Positions 32,570-45,329 of a stretch of DNA of 64,000 nucleotides are shown piece after piece. The stretch covers positions 567,317 to 631,316 of the forward strand of contig WTPW01000155.1 in NCBI GenBank assembly GCA_009809945.1, read 5' to 3'. Origin of the DNA: Gigaspora margarita (lineage: Eukaryota > Glomeromycota > Glomeromycetes > Diversisporales > Gigasporaceae). A program made the position numbers and the translations under genes. Under the pieces are notes generated by a model that did not search any database, was not told where the DNA came from, and saw only the letters and a program-made list of their open reading frames with translations. Position 1 is the stretch's first letter; every line of letters begins with the position of its first letter.

Positions 32570-32780
32570 TTTATTTTGAAAAGATTAGATTTTATCTTAT
32601 TTCAGAAGGTTTGTCTTATTTTGGAGGTTTTAGAAGTTTTCAAAGTTTTAATTTCATTCAGTTTCAGAGGGTTTTAACTATTTAGAGGTTTTATCAATTT
32701 CAGAAGTTTTAGTGATCTCAGAAGTCTCAAATTTTTGGCAATACTAAAACTTTAGAGCCAAAGTGTTTTGAACTTTGGAG
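32570..32780. repeat. GTTTTAGAAGTTTTC short-motif block (inverted partner of 31085-31270)
   Basis: GAGGTTTTA, CAGAAGTTTTAG and similar units alternate. See 31085-31270. Confidence 0.55.
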
Positions 32781-33179
32781 GAGGTTTTCTAAAATATTAC
32801 TACTAATGCTAATAGCTTTTTACAGAGTTATCATCAAATTTTTAGTTGAATGCATTAGATCTAGATTGGTATTAAGCACTAATAGTTAGTAGGTTTTATA
32901 GCAAAATTATCAGATACTATTTTTTACTTAATAAATTTATTAATAAAATTTCTTATGATCTTGAAGCAAAATTGATCAATTTTGATCTAACTAACTATGA
33001 TTCTGATATACTTTGATGTATTCAGATCTAAAATTTTGGAGACCCCCTGTATAAGTTATATTAATATGAATATTAATTAATACAAACCTAGAATCTATAA
33101 AATTTTAGTTTTAAAAATTCAAAATTTTTTTAATAATACAAAAAATTTAGATAAAATTTAGTTTAATTAATGATCTTCT
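32781..33179. other. AT-rich spacer, no gene
   Basis: Nothing recognisable. Confidence 0.4.
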
Positions 33180-33569
33180 ACAAATGATAGTATGTTTATA
33201 GTGTAATGTGTTACAAATTCTTACTATTTGTTAATATATAAATCCTAAAATATAGAAATGATGCTGCCCACTCAAGAAAAACTTTTTTACTAAATTAATA
33301 GGTTATATCTATAAGTGAAAATTGTAGAGCTTATAGAGACAAGTCTAATAATAGTTAGATTATCAAAATTAGCTTAGTAGTTACTGAGATATCTTTAAAA
33401 AATAATTTGCTAACTATATATAATCAATAGGTTTGTTTATATAGAGTTGACCAATATTTTTTAAAGATATTACAGCAACTACTAAACCAATTTTGATAAT
33501 CTAACTGCTATTAGACTTATCTTAATAGCACTACAATTTTTACTTAATAAGTAGTAAGTTACCTAATTA
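33180..33569. repeat. Foldback MITE family M, copy 2, left arm and part of right arm
   Basis: Palindrome axis near 33428: CTTAGTAGTTACTGAGATAT and TTTAAAGATATTACAGCAAC pair with their counterparts across the axis. It matches copy 1 (8691-8961 / 27306-27563). The end of the right arm is missing here and is found at 50075-50190, 16.5 kb away. Confidence 0.72.
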
Positions 33570-33659
33570 GGGTTTATATAGGTCTAACCCCTGTGATAAG
33601 ACTAATGTCCAATCAAATTTTATCTTTTATAATATTAAATAATCTCAAAAATGTTTTTA

Positions 33660-33887
33660 ACCCCATGTTTAATAACAGTTACTACATAGTGAAGTCAAAA
33701 TTTTACTATATGAATTGATTAAAGTTGCTTAAATAAACTTGTTCAGAAGGTAAAAATAACTTACTCTAAAATTTTCATAAGTATTGAAGAACTTTTTATT
33801 ATTTGACTTTTTGATTTTTATGTTCAATGAAAATATTAATATTTTTTAAAAAAAATATATTCAACGAAAGTAAAATTAAAAGTTAAA
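33660..33887. repeat. Foldback family F5, left portion
   Basis: CTACATAGTGAAGTCAAAAT, TTGCTTAAATAAACTTGTTC and AGAACTTTTTATTATTTGAC match the compact F5 copy at 62930-63120. The right portion lies at 49817-49960. Confidence 0.72.
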
Positions 33888-33949
33888 TATGGTGCAATAC
33901 ACCTATACTCAACAATCACATGATATGTTTTAATTTTTTCAAATAACTA

Positions 33950-34552
33950 TTCTTAGATTGTAACACAGGCAAATTTGCCTGCATATTTTAAAAATTTTAA
34001 TAAAATTTTATATCTTTTCTAAGTAAAAAAATATACTTTGAGTTTTGTTTTAATAACTTTGTTATAAAAATTTTTTAAAATTATTAGAAAATTTTAGTAT
34101 AATCAAAGTTTAAAGTTCTTGTATTAGCATTTTTTAAATTAAAAATTTTCTTTAGGTTTTCTTAAATTTCATATGTTCCCATCTATAAAAAAATTTTTAC
34201 TTCTAATACAAGTCTTAATTTTTACAAATAAATCATTAAAGTTGCAATAATGAAAGTCATCCTTTATATAAACTACTATAGTCTTAAAACTAAAACTAAA
34301 TAAGATTAAAAGAAATTGTGATAAAATTTTTTAAAATATTTTTTTCTTAAAGTTATCTATTTTTAGCTTATATATAACTTAAAATTTTTTTCTTATAATA
34401 TAAAACCAATTTTGCAAAAAAATAATCCTTATTTTTAAATATATTGTACAAAGTTTTATTTAATTATCTTAGTATTTAAAAAAAGTAAATCAGAGCAATA
34501 AAAGTACAAAAATGCAGACAAATATGCCTGTGTTCTACTACAATCTAAAGGA
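33950..34552. mobile_element. TA-flanked MITE family T1, copy 2
   Basis: Inverted relative to copy 1 (1044-1698) and similar over its 603 bp. TA at 33948-33949 and 34553-34554. It lies inside the left TIR of the 33890 element; the right TIR (about 49735-49760) is the empty site (CAAATGGCTATAAC against CAAATAACTA-ACTTC). Confidence 0.88.
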
Positions 34553-34658
34553 TAACTTCTTATCTAATGGGTTTTAAAAAATCTAATCAGTAACTTTATA
34601 AAGCTATATTAGCTTTACATATATGCCAAATATCTTTTCAAAATCTCATTAATGTAAG

Positions 34659-34747
34659 AAGTTTTAGCATTTTGAAAATTGAAATTTTATATATGTAAAT
34701 TTATAAATTTACATATAAAATTTCAATTTTCAAAATGCTAAAACTTC
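34659..34747. repeat. Near-perfect 89-bp palindrome
   Basis: Arms of about 43-45 bp (AAGTTTTAGCATTTTGAAAA inward) differ only by two bases. It sits just inside the left TIR of the 34586 element. Confidence 0.9.
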
Positions 34748-35689
34748 TTACCAGTCATATGATTTGTCACATCAAAATTTTATCATATAATTTTCATAAA
34801 TTACACAAATTGACAAAGATAAATTTTTAATAATTTAACAAAACCTGTATTCAAAGTATAATATGTGCTTTAATACAAAGTTATTCCTGAGGTTTGACTA
34901 ATTAAATAGTATAAAAAATATAAAAAATAAACGTTTTGTTATAAAATATTGTACCTTTGAATATAGGCAATTATTTTATACATTGTTGTAAGATTCTTTT
35001 CAAGCTTACAAGATCTTTATATAAAAATTGATCTATTGGGTATGCTAGAGTAAGAGCTTTCAGTAAATGCCTCTTTGGAAGGTAGTAGATTATGATCATA
35101 GTGAAGAAATTAGAAAAAATGATTTTATGTTAAGTGGATCACCTATTATTTTAGTTTTAGTTTGCTTTTTGTTTTATTTTTTTACTTGTAAAAGGTTTTT
35201 TTGAAATGTTTTTACTTTTTATTATATATAGTATATTAATTTATTTTAAATTTATTTTAGATTTTATTTTTATTTGCTTTATTATTAAGGTCATAATCTT
35301 CATTTTCATTATTACTATTATGCTACAAAATTTTATACTTAATGCTTTGATATGTATCAATTTTGAAATTAAGAATAGAAAAGTTTTCTATTTCATTTGC
35401 AGATTCACTATCAGAATTACTAAACTATAGATCAAAAAAACTCTTATCATAATTAATGTTTTCCCATAAAATTTGATTATAGCATGAATAATAAACAAAT
35501 TGAAGATTATATTGTGGCTTGTATACTAGAATAATTTTTTTTTAATATGATTTTTATAGTTTTTGTAAGCAAATATGTTGATAATTTATTTAATAAATAT
35601 ATAATTACAAAAAAAAAAAATTCTAAACAAAAAGTTCTATTTATACATTTTTTAATTATTACAATTATATTTATTATATAATGTTTTAA

Positions 35690-36003
35690 ATTACTCAATC
35701 ATCTAATTACTCAATTACCCAGTCATTCAATTACCCAGTTGCTCAATCACCCAATTACTCAATCACCCAATCGCTTAATCAATTGTTATTTTTCATTAAT
35801 TAACAACCTCAATTATTAACAATGCAATTTTTCTCCAATTGCCCCCTCAATTATTGATAATATAATTTTTCTCCAATTACCCAATCATTCAATTACTCAA
35901 TCATCTAACCATTAATTGCTCAATTATTCAATAGTTTGATCATTGTTATGTAAACCTAATAAAAAAATAAATAAATAAATAAAAAATAAATAAATAAATA
36001 ATA
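35690..36003. repeat. Simple repeats: (CAATTACCCAATC)-like and (AAAT)n
   Basis: About 10-bp units such as CAATCACCCA and CAATTACTCA cover 35690-35945, and AAATAAATAAAT covers 35965-36003. Confidence 0.85.
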
Positions 36004-36933
36004 CAGTAGTATTAATAAAAGCTTATATAATGCAATTGACAAGATAAAAAATAAAAAGTTGATAATAGTATATAGATGTAGCATTGAGTTATATAATTGG
36101 CATAAGAAGGCTCAGGACAATTAGAAAATTCCATATTGTTATGTTGTTAACTAAATCAGAAAAATTAGATGGCCAATCTGCATTCTTGACCTGAATAAAT
36201 AAGAATAAAAAATAATAGACCTGCGACTTTGACCAAAAAAAAATAATATATAAAAACAATAATAATAAACTTATCTTTGAAATTCTTACTAAGTATGCAA
36301 TCAAATCTGTAACAAATAACACAGAAAAAAAATTATTAATAGATTAGTTTTCATAAAAATTAAAATAAAATTCAGTTTATTCCAAATTTCATATTATCTA
36401 AACTTTATTTTGTCCAAGTAGATTTTTTATAAAAGTGTTGATTGTAGCTTTACTTATTCAGGTTTAACTATTTTCAATGAAAGTGAAACTTTAAATAAAT
36501 CAAATTAGGTTTAGTTAGTGACGCTAGTATCTATTTTTCAAATCAAAGGTTAAATTATATTTGATCACAAAAGTCAATTTATACCCAACTTTATGAACGA
36601 GATTCTTTATTTTGGGTGTTATAAATGGTATTCAAAGATGTTCAGTAGCTAGTTTTTAGGTGTCTTCATGATATTTTAACTTGATCTTTGCATAAAAATC
36701 TATTCATACCTGTATAAGACAATTGTAAAGTAAGTGATTTTATCAATTTTATATGAAAAAGAAATTTATTATATAATGTAGATCATTTTAAATTATATAT
36801 TAAAATCACTTCCTGTGATAATCCTGTAACAAATCATGTAACTGTTACATTAATAAGATTTTGAAAAGATATTTAACATATATGTATAGCTAATATAGCT
36901 TTATAAAGTTACTGGTTAGATTCTCTTAGATAC

Positions 36934-37655
36934 ATGGTGAACCAAGATTATAATGGCCAGACCCAATATACAGAGCAGTCTATGGTATTCTGTACAGCTG
37001 TGAGAACTGAGCTTAAAATCATAAGCATTTTTATAGAAGATAACTGCAATACTTTAGATATTATATCTTCATTTCACTTTGAAATACAACTTTCTTTTAA
37101 TATTTCTTTGCCATTAACTAATACCAACTCTAACAACTATCCAATATCAGAAACTTATTATGAATCTATATTTATGAAAGATTTTAGTGATAAAGAAATT
37201 GAAATTCCTACAAACTCTTTAACTGATAGAAACTATAATGACCCAATCTTAGCTTTTGTGAGATATTTAACCCAACAACATACTATAATAAATTTCTTTA
37301 TAATTATAAACTACAAGCCTTACCCTCTTCACAAACTATAGGCTCCTTCCTGCAATATGTACTAGAATATTACCCTATGTTTTATTCAAACCAATATATT
37401 AAAATTTCTGTTATACCACATCCTCAAATTGACTACTTTTTCACAGAAGCACACATTTATTTTCTATATAAAAACTTAGTACCAGGTCACTTTATAATTT
37501 CATCTTTTGGAGAACTACCAATCTTCTGTAATATAGAGCTCAAATTATTCAATAATAATTTTCAAATACCAATCTTTACTGATAATCATTTTTTTTCATC
37601 ATCTAATTTACAACTACACAAAATTCAAACCTTAATGCTAATACAACCTCTATAA
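36934..37655 (+). pseudogene. LINE-C ORF1 C-terminal part
   Basis: The 135-codon frame (AVRTELKIISIF, NTNSNNYPISET) aligns with LINE-D 59881-60360 (AVRTELKTASVS, ATNSNNYPISEI). Continuation to 37655 is in other frames. Function is not recognised beyond its ORF1 position. The first codons follow directly after the TIR element, so the LINE is truncated there. Confidence 0.65.
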
Positions 37656-37734
37656 CCAATACTCAAACAGTTATATACAACTCTAATACACCATATATAC
37701 CAAATAAAACTATAATAATTGAACCTAAATATAT

Positions 37735-38660
37735 TTCTATTCCTATAAAGATAGCCTCACTTAATACAAATGGTCTCTTACAATCTACAAAAAAACTCTT
37801 TATTGAAGAAACCTTAAGTCATAACCAATATGATATTTTTGGTTTTTCAGAGCCAACTTAATTCAAAAAGAAGAAAAATTTTTAAATAACAAGATCAAAA
37901 ACTATACTAGCTTTTGGAGCTTCTTTTCCAATCCATATCAAGCTAGTGTAAGACTTTTTATTCACAACAAAATATCCAAATATATTGCACATACTCATAA
38001 TTTTAATGGCCATATAATAGGCTTTGACCTACATTTCAAAAATACTCCTATTAGGTTACTTCAAATTTATATTCCTACTACTAAAAAAAAAACAACTCTG
38101 AAAAGAATTACAAAAACAAATAATTATTGTATGGGTCTTATGTAACAACCTATGTTTTTTTTCATTTACTTATTGGCATGGGATTGTTATGTCAAACACT
38201 ATGCAATAAGATAGTTATTATATAGTTATATGGAATAACCTGTTATACACATGGGTTCATTTTTAAATTTCATGCCTTCAGCATGGAATATGAACCTGTG
38301 CGTAACTGGGTTATTTACTACAACTCATTCAATAACTATAATTTACATTATGTCAAAATCCTAAATATCAATACATAATTATGAGAGACTTTAATAGTGT
38401 TCCCAATCCTCAATTTGATCGATCTCCTTCTAAAAAAAACCAGTTCCTGAAACTCAACTTATTAAATTTCTTATTAGTCACCAATATAAAGATATCTACT
38501 GTCTTTTTTTCCTAACTCACAAATTTCACAGTTCAACGCTCAAATATTCAAAGCAGAATAGTTCAGATATGGACTAATCTAAGAATTACAAATATAGATT
38601 ATACAAACATTTTTCCAAACAATATCTTTAAATCAGATTACAATCTATCACACTAGAACT
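37735..38660 (+). pseudogene. LINE-C AP endonuclease
   Basis: IKIASLNTNGL near 37745, SEPT, QIYIPT (Tyr motif) near 38065, RDFNSV (GDFN motif with Gly changed to Arg) near 38390 and NIDYTN then SDYNLS near 38600-38650 follow the endonuclease order. TAA/TAG codons and frameshifts break it. An inserted hairpin (38234-38315) lies between the second and third motifs. Confidence 0.65.
38234..38315. repeat. 82-bp inverted repeat inserted in the LINE-C endonuclease
   Basis: AATAACCTGTTATACACATG pairs with CTGTGCGTAACTGGGTTATT around CATGCCTTCAGCATG. It interrupts the coding order, so it is part of a small insertion whose outer limits (about 38145-38350) I cannot fix. Confidence 0.6.
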
Positions 38661-41048
38661 ATTTGTTATAATCAACAAACCCACAACATAAAAGGAAAAT
38701 TTTTTTTTGAAAAAACTGTACTAGAGAAAATCTAGAAAATTATGCAAATCAAACTAAACTAAATTTGCAAAAACTACATATACAAATAGATCAAATTACT
38801 AACTAAAACCAGCTCAACAAATTTTAGAATAACTTCAAAAAACTCTAATTAAAGCTTCTACCAAACATATCCCCTTTCACAAAATTAATACTATTAAAAA
38901 ATTAAAGAGACTTCTTTATCAAAACAAACTTTACTTGTTTATAGATTTAAAGAATTCAATATCTCAACATCATATTTCCTCTTCTAACTTTTCTTCACTT
39001 TGCAAAAAATACATATTACAATATACTAACTGCTTACTTCAACTACCAATACCTACCTTATTGCAAATTAAAGAAGAATTTTAGCAAATCAAGACTGCTC
39101 TTAATATCCAACAAAAACAAACTATCTACAAAGAAATTCAACAAAAAATCAAAAACTGTGACCAATATTTTTTAAAAACCCCAAAATTTTTTTATAAAAA
39201 AATTCTTAAAAATACAATAATAAACATATTGATAAACTATTATTAAAAATTCACTTTTTACAGAACACAATAAAATTCTTAGTGCAGAATACTTCAAAGA
39301 AAAATCCCTTTAACCAATTCTACCTTCTTCTGAATTCAATTATCTTTACAAAGCACATCCTGAATATAAAAAAATACTATCATAACTTATTTCAAATCAA
39401 GAATGGCAAGATATCTTATCCAAACTTCCAAATTAAAAAGCAGCAGGTCCCTCTGAAATCTGCTATGAACATATCAAATATGTTAGTTACAAAGCACAAA
39501 CACTCTTTAAAAAATTCTTTAATAAATGCTTTCAACTTCAAAAACTATAGATTGGAAATCCTCTAATATACTTCTTATTCCAAAAAAATCTAATTGGGAT
39601 TTTACTCTAAATCAAGTTTGCCCAATTTCTATTATTGAACCTTTCAAAAAAACCTTTACCAAAATTTTTACTAAATGACGTGATCAAATTATCTCTAACA
39701 ACAATCTTCTATCTGGTCTAAATTTTGCTGCCTCAAAAAATTCTTCTACTCACATCCCTATACAAATTCTTCATAATACTATTGAATACTATAAAATATA
39801 CAATAAAGAAGCTTGGATTCTTTTTCAAGATATGTCCAAAACATTTGACAAAATCAATATCTCATGCCTTCAAGTACCTGTAAAAGAATTGGTATTCCTA
39901 GTTTAGATATCAATTTAATTACTAAACTACACTCATCAAGACAAGCAAGGATTATTACTGCTCATGGTCTTATCTCTCCTATTAATATCCATTCTGGAAT
40001 AGAACAAGAAGAGACCTACTCTCCTTTACTTTAAAAAATTTACTATGATCCAATTCTTACCTTTATTCATCAAAAATATCAAAACCATCTACTCAAAACT
40101 GCAGCACAATCCCCTCTTGATATAATTACCAATACTACTACTACTAGTACTTCAATTCTACCATTAGCTTATATAGATGATACAATATTGAAAGCTTTGA
40201 AACTATGCAAAATATTCTTAATAACACTTTTGAACTCTATAAAATTAACAATATAGAAGTCAACCCACAAAATCTAATTTACTTTATATTCAACCTAAAT
40301 TTCACAAATCACAGACAACTTCTCTTTTATTCAATAATCAACTTATTGTCAACCTAGATTTCTACCTCTTTAGAGAAATGCTAGAGACTAGAGCAACTAA
40401 TACAGAGAGACACTTTATTTAATTTATACTAATTACTGTAGTATGCAAGGGTCAGAAGGGATACTGTTATTTAGGCAGTATTTTGTAAAGAGGCTTGGGA
40501 ATTTGCAATTATAAAAGAGGCTACAATTAATAGTATATGAAGATACTAAAAATTGTATCAGTTGTATTTCAGTGAAAACACACTACTTCACTACTATTTT
40601 ATTCAATAAACCAGAGATTCTTCTTTCTGCTTTTTTGCAAAGGAAAAACTTTGAGTATTTATACATGTTTGGTCCAATATAAATAAATACAATAATAAAT
40701 AAAGAAATCTATATAATCAATATATTTGATATATGCTAAATGCTAAATATAATGGCTATATTGAATATAATAAAGATAATAAATATATTACATATATCCT
40801 AAATATCAGTTATATTAGATACATAAATTTTAACTATCAAAACTGTTATGTTCCAAATGTCTTATCTGACATGTCTGTAATTAACTCAAATATCTAGGAT
40901 TAATTGAAATGTCCAATATTCTGTGTTATGGGTAGCACAGTATTAGTTGTCCAATAAGATTTGGGCACAGTATGTTTGGTTGTAAAGACCAATTATTCAG
41001 TTTTAACTAGCTTGGGCTAGAATGGTCCTATTAAGATGATATTAGTAC

Positions 41049-41334
41049 TAGGGTTCCTCAAATTCAAATCAAATCAAATATTGGGTCAATTTGAATTTGA
41101 TCAAATCAAATTGACCCTGATTTGAATTTGATTTGATTCAAATATTTGAATTTGAATTTGATTTGAATTTGAATTTTTAATAGTAATTTTCAAATCAAAT
41201 CAAATATTTGCCAAATCAAATCAAATTTGGCCAGATTTGAATTTGATCAAATCAAATATAGTCAAGTTTGAATTTGAATTTGATCAAATATTTGATTCAA
41301 ATATTTGAAGATCAAATCAAATTGCAGAACCCTA
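41049..41334. mobile_element. hAT-like MITE family H (TAGGGTTC), copy 1
   Basis: 286 bp of TTTGAATTTGATTTGA-type sequence with TAGGGTTC / GAACCCTA ends and exact 8-bp TSD ATTAGTAC (41041-41048, 41335-41342). Confidence 0.93.
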
Positions 41335-41463
41335 ATTAGTACTATTTGAAAGCTGGCATTAAGCCAGTTGCAATGGTAGTAGTTTCATTGAATTCAGACC
41401 ACTAGGTCAAGAGTTATTACCAGTATACATTCAGGTATTTTTAAAGTTCTAACACCATCTTAC

Positions 41464-42286
41464 AGGACCCCTGAATATATGCATAAAACATTTGTAGTAC
41501 ACTTAGACTAAATTTTTTAAAATGTTTATTGTACAGTTACACAAATCTTATTTTTTTTAATAACAGCTTAACTCAACCTTTGATGTATACTTAATTAATA
41601 ATATCAAAAAAGATGTCATACAGATACTTATTGTGCAAGAATAGTTAGTCGTACATAATATATAAATATAATATCAGATATATATAATATTTAAAAACTA
41701 GTAAAATCAATAATAGTGACAATATTTATTTATTGTGCATAATTTAGTATCAAACTTTATATACCTGTCTCTAAATTGATTCTAGAACAATATCAATATT
41801 GTTTGCTTAAATATTACAATGATTGATATGTACTGTATAGAGAATATATATAATTTAACTCAATAGTTACTAGGAGATAAGTTTCTATTTTACTTGAATA
41901 AAGATCTCTTTAGCACTATAATATAATATTGTTGCTTCACAAAAAGATATAACTTTTGTAGATTACAACATTGTATAAAATTGAATATTACCAATTTCAA
42001 TTAATAGAAATTTATAACATAAATATAATTTATTAACTTTTACTTTTTTTTAAGTAATTTAATTTTAAACTTTTATTATATCTTTGTCATACATTAATTT
42101 ATTTTTAATTAAAACTATATTGTACACTTAATTATAAATTTAAAATTATTATTTAAAGGTATATTGTACACTTAAACTGTTGCTTTAATGTTTGTGTACA
42201 CTTTATAATAAAATTTAAGTGTACACTTATATAAAGTTTAAAGACAAATGTTATATATATATATAATACTAGTATTCAGGGGTCCT
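41464..42286. mobile_element. AGGACC-family MITE, 823 bp, 8-bp TSD
   Basis: TIRs AGGACCCCTGAATA and TATTCAGGGGTCCT; exact TSD CATCTTAC (41456-41463, 42287-42294). The interior has TTGTACACTTAA motifs in both orientations near 42120-42230. Confidence 0.88.
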
Positions 42287-43219
42287 CATCTTACCTAGAA
42301 ATTCTAATAATATTATTAGATAGTTAGGTATTTATTTTGATGGAAATGGTTTAACCAAACCAACATTTAATTCAATTGTTAACAAAATTGAAAACTTTAT
42401 CCATCTAATAAAAAAAAAACTTAAACTCTTACAAATCTCATTACTTTTTAATCTTACATTTCAACCCTTTATTGAATATCTCCTACAAGTATGTATTATT
42501 CACAATAATTCCCAAACCAAATTATCTCATCTCTTTACTATTAAACCCAAAAAAATGCTTTCTCTTGCCAAAAATTAATAGTTTGAGAAATAACCGGTTA
42601 CTATTTATTGAACAAATTTCAACCGCAAACAATAAATATATTCTACATGGAATAATATTTATTTGTGCACTAATAAATCTACTAAAGGTTGTCAACCTTC
42701 ATAGTTCTCCAATATTCTCTAGTTTATACAAGATAACACAATTGTAACTACCTGGCCTCATTTTAGCCTACCTTTGATTAACTGTTTTATTAATACAACT
42801 TATTTTGTTTTTCTTTAATAACCTCTAATTCTTTATCACTTATACAAATACACTACATCTCTAACATTAATCTTTATCTATCATATCAAACTTTTCTATC
42901 AAAAACTACAATATATAAAATAAACTCTTCAGATTCAGATTAAATACAACTTCTACCTAATATCTCTCTACCCTCAAATACTTTTCCTTCTTTAACCTTC
43001 CCTACAATCAAATTATCAATCCAACATATATTCAAATAGATTACAAAGAAATTCTTGTCCTAATTCATATTTATAATCTTACTAAGACTACAACTTCTTT
43101 TTCTCAATCTATACCACAAATTTATATTCCTACACAAGAAATACAACTTATATACCATCTAACCAATAATACTACCTATTAACATCAACTTTCTAATCTT
43201 CTATCCCTTATTCAAAATC

Positions 43220-43640
43220 TTATTTCACAAAAACTTTATTTCTATACTGATGCTTCAATACAAAATCTACAATCATCAGATATTAAATCTGGTATTAGTT
43301 GGATTGGTAAAATAATACTTTTATTAACTTTAATGCAGCTACTATCTCATATCCCGATACAACATGTATTGAACTTGAGGCAATTATTTCTCTTCTTCTT
43401 GCAACTTCTAGTAATACCCATATAAATATTTACTTAGATAACAATACTGCAATCAAAAACCTAAAACAAACACATTTCTCTAAAACTATACAAAACAAAA
43501 ATTGGGACATTAATCTATTACTAATCAAATCAAATCTATTAAAAACATTTTATTCACTCTATACAAAATCAAATCATATACTAATTTACTTTATAACCAA
43601 GCAGACTCACTTGCAAAAACATAGAACTAGCAAACCAATA
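43220..43640 (+). pseudogene. LINE-C RNase H domain
   Basis: LYFYTDASIQ (Asp at 43249), ELEAIISLLLA (Glu, about 43371), IYLDNNTAI (Asp, about 43434) and NQADSLAK (about 43600) are the four acidic motifs of type I RNase H. The domain would remove the RNA template. Frame changes near 43310 and 43500 break it. Confidence 0.8.
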
Positions 43641-44264
43641 CTTAAAATTACCCATAACTTTTTAAATCTTCCAAACTATTTTCTATAGAATAATTATCTT
43701 ATTCCCTTCAAAATACGAACTTTTATCAAAAATATATATACTATACAAGAACTATATTCCTGGTCTACTCTTAAAATATTTAAAAACATAACTAAATCAA
43801 TTGGATACTATGTTTTGATATCCTAAACATATTTGAACACAATTATTCTAATACTTTTTAGAATTAAAATTTTAACTAATAATCTTCCAACTATTGAAAA
43901 TCTTCATATTTGCTATTCTTATCTATATTCTATATCAAAATGTTCTCGCTGCCCAAATACTGAAGATACTCTATACCTACTTCTTTGTCCAAACAATAAC
44001 AATAATATTCAGCAATCTATAATTTGTATAATTACTAATACACTTACTTCTCTCAAAATTACTACTACATCTTCAACTACAATAATCAACATTCTTCTTT
44101 ACTCTACACTCAATACATTTAGTCCACAATATGATCTTATTCTATACTATATTATTGAAATTTACTCCTCTAATATTTTTGTAAATATTAAATTACTTAT
44201 TGTAAAACAAACTAAATTATTCCTTACTACTTTGTCTAATAATATTCTGAATTGGTTTTAAGAT
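43641..44264 (+). pseudogene. LINE-C C-terminal zinc-binding region
   Basis: A 142-codon open stretch (43833-44261) contains CSRCPNTEDTLYLLLC, a C-x2-C-x7-H-x4-C motif in which His has become Leu. The position after RNase H matches other LINEs. The protein ends near 44264 or a little downstream. Confidence 0.65.
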
Positions 44265-44520
44265 ATTATTTGGTCCTCACAAAATATTTTTCAACATCAA
44301 TGGGAACATGCTTGCAATATTACCTCAAAAATAAAAAAAAATATTTTTTTGTTAATATATCCTATACAACAACTACATCTTCATCAATTATATCTCATAT
44401 AGATTTTTCTTCTTTTATAGAAAAATAGTTTCTACAAGGTTTTTCTTTAACAAACTGTATACACTAATGCTACTGGCATATACCTTAGGCTTTTTCTAAC
44501 CTATTCTAGCTATTCAATTA

Positions 44521-45325
44521 ATTTGTAATAATTAATTATAACATTTATAGAAAATAGAAGGTATAATGTCACATTGGGTGCCTGTTTCACAGTAACACAA
44601 TGTAGTTCTAAAATTTTTAAATATAAACCTTTTGTTTTTACTTAAATAAAGTTTCATCATAGCATTTTTATACCAAGAACAAATGCAATGAGAGTATGAT
44701 TTATATGCTATTTGGAGTGGGATTTGTCCATAAAATCTTAAGTTTGATTGTTCCACATGACTTATTCGTCAAATTTTGTTTATTTTTCACACATGGATTT
44801 ATCACGCCGATATTTTTCACATATGAATTCATCATGCCTTAAAACTCCTTATCATTGCATAGTATGTATAGATCAACAAAATATAAAGATCTACACAAAT
44901 ACATAATTTCAGATTAATAGAAACCAAGAATTGCAAATATGTGCAAATATTACAGTTGCAATAACTAACGATAGTAAAAGCAATAATTTTTGGTACAAAA
45001 ATTGGTAACCTGATGTAATTTAATTTGTCTGCTTACCTTATATTTGGCATTTTTTATTTTTTTCCATAGGATTTTTTATTTGGCTGATGAAATGGTAATC
45101 ACTAATTGCCAAAGATTTGAGCGAAAAAATTTTTATATGATCACTAAAGGTAAAGGCGTTGTATGTTGAAATAGAATCTTAGTAGATTCACCTAGCACTA
45201 TTAGCAAGAGGCATCCAAATAAATTTTATTAGTGCATGCAGTGCTTTTTATTTATATTTATCCAACTAATGCTTGAGTTGATTAAAGGGAGTTAGAAATA
45301 AGTGTACAATATTTGATATTGTATT
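44521..45325. other. Spacer, no gene
   Basis: A 74-codon minus frame (44532-44756) has no recognised motif. Otherwise AT-rich. Confidence 0.4.
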
Positions 45326-45329
45326 ATAT

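Larger units (their letters stand above)
34586..36925. mobile_element. TIR element, ~2.3 kb, non-autonomous
   Basis: CAGTAACTTTATAAAGCTAT (34595) is mirrored by ATAGCTTTATAAAGTTACTG (about 36894-36914), and inner TATCTTTTCAAAATCTCATT by AATAAGATTTTGAAAAGATA. TIRs are about 75 bp. Two hydrophobic small frames (35206-35430 plus, 36089-36322 minus) are in very AT-rich DNA and are not called genes. Confidence 0.68.
40379..42296 (+). mobile_element. Solo-LTR-like insertion in LINE-C, ~0.8 kb plus two MITEs
   Basis: AGAAA lies at 40374-40378 and 42297-42301. The insert starts TGCTAGAGACTAGAGC and contains ATTATAAAAGAGG (about 40509) followed by CAATAAACCAGAG (40603), an LTR-like promoter and poly(A) signal. 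The LINE reading resumes right after it. The expected CA end is not seen (CTTACCT), so the class is tentative. Removing the MITEs 41049-41334 and 41464-42286 leaves about 790 bp. Confidence 0.55.
39390..42480 (+). pseudogene. LINE-C reverse transcriptase, split by a solo-LTR-like insert
   Basis: Motifs in order: LSKLPNxKAAGPSEICYEHI (39410), SSNILLIPKKSNW (39560), ILFQDMSKTFDKIN (39810-39860, motif A), YIDD at 40170-40181 (catalytic Asp pair kept), then after the insert LGIYFDGNGLTKPTF (42330). Stops and shifts throughout. Several TAA/TAG codons stand where Gln is expected. Confidence 0.75.
36930..44520 (+). mobile_element. LINE-C, RNase H-bearing non-LTR retrotransposon, 5' truncated and decayed
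   Basis: Plus-strand reading gives, in order, an ORF1 C-terminal part, AP endonuclease, reverse transcriptase, RNase H and a C-terminal zinc region, all with many stops and frameshifts. It is related to LINE-D (57190 onward): the segment 36934-37341 matches 59900-60360. The I/Tad-like order EN-RT-RNH is informative. A solo-LTR-like insert (40379-42296) interrupts the RT. The 3' end is not sharply defined. Confidence 0.82.

Noticed and set aside
35690..35945. CAATTACCCAATC repeats as an origin or protein-binding array
   Set aside because: Irregular simple repeat with no further support.
35206..36322. Small hydrophobic frames that look like membrane proteins
   Set aside because: They lie in extremely AT-rich DNA, where Phe/Ile/Leu/Tyr-rich frames arise by chance; no conserved motif or start context.
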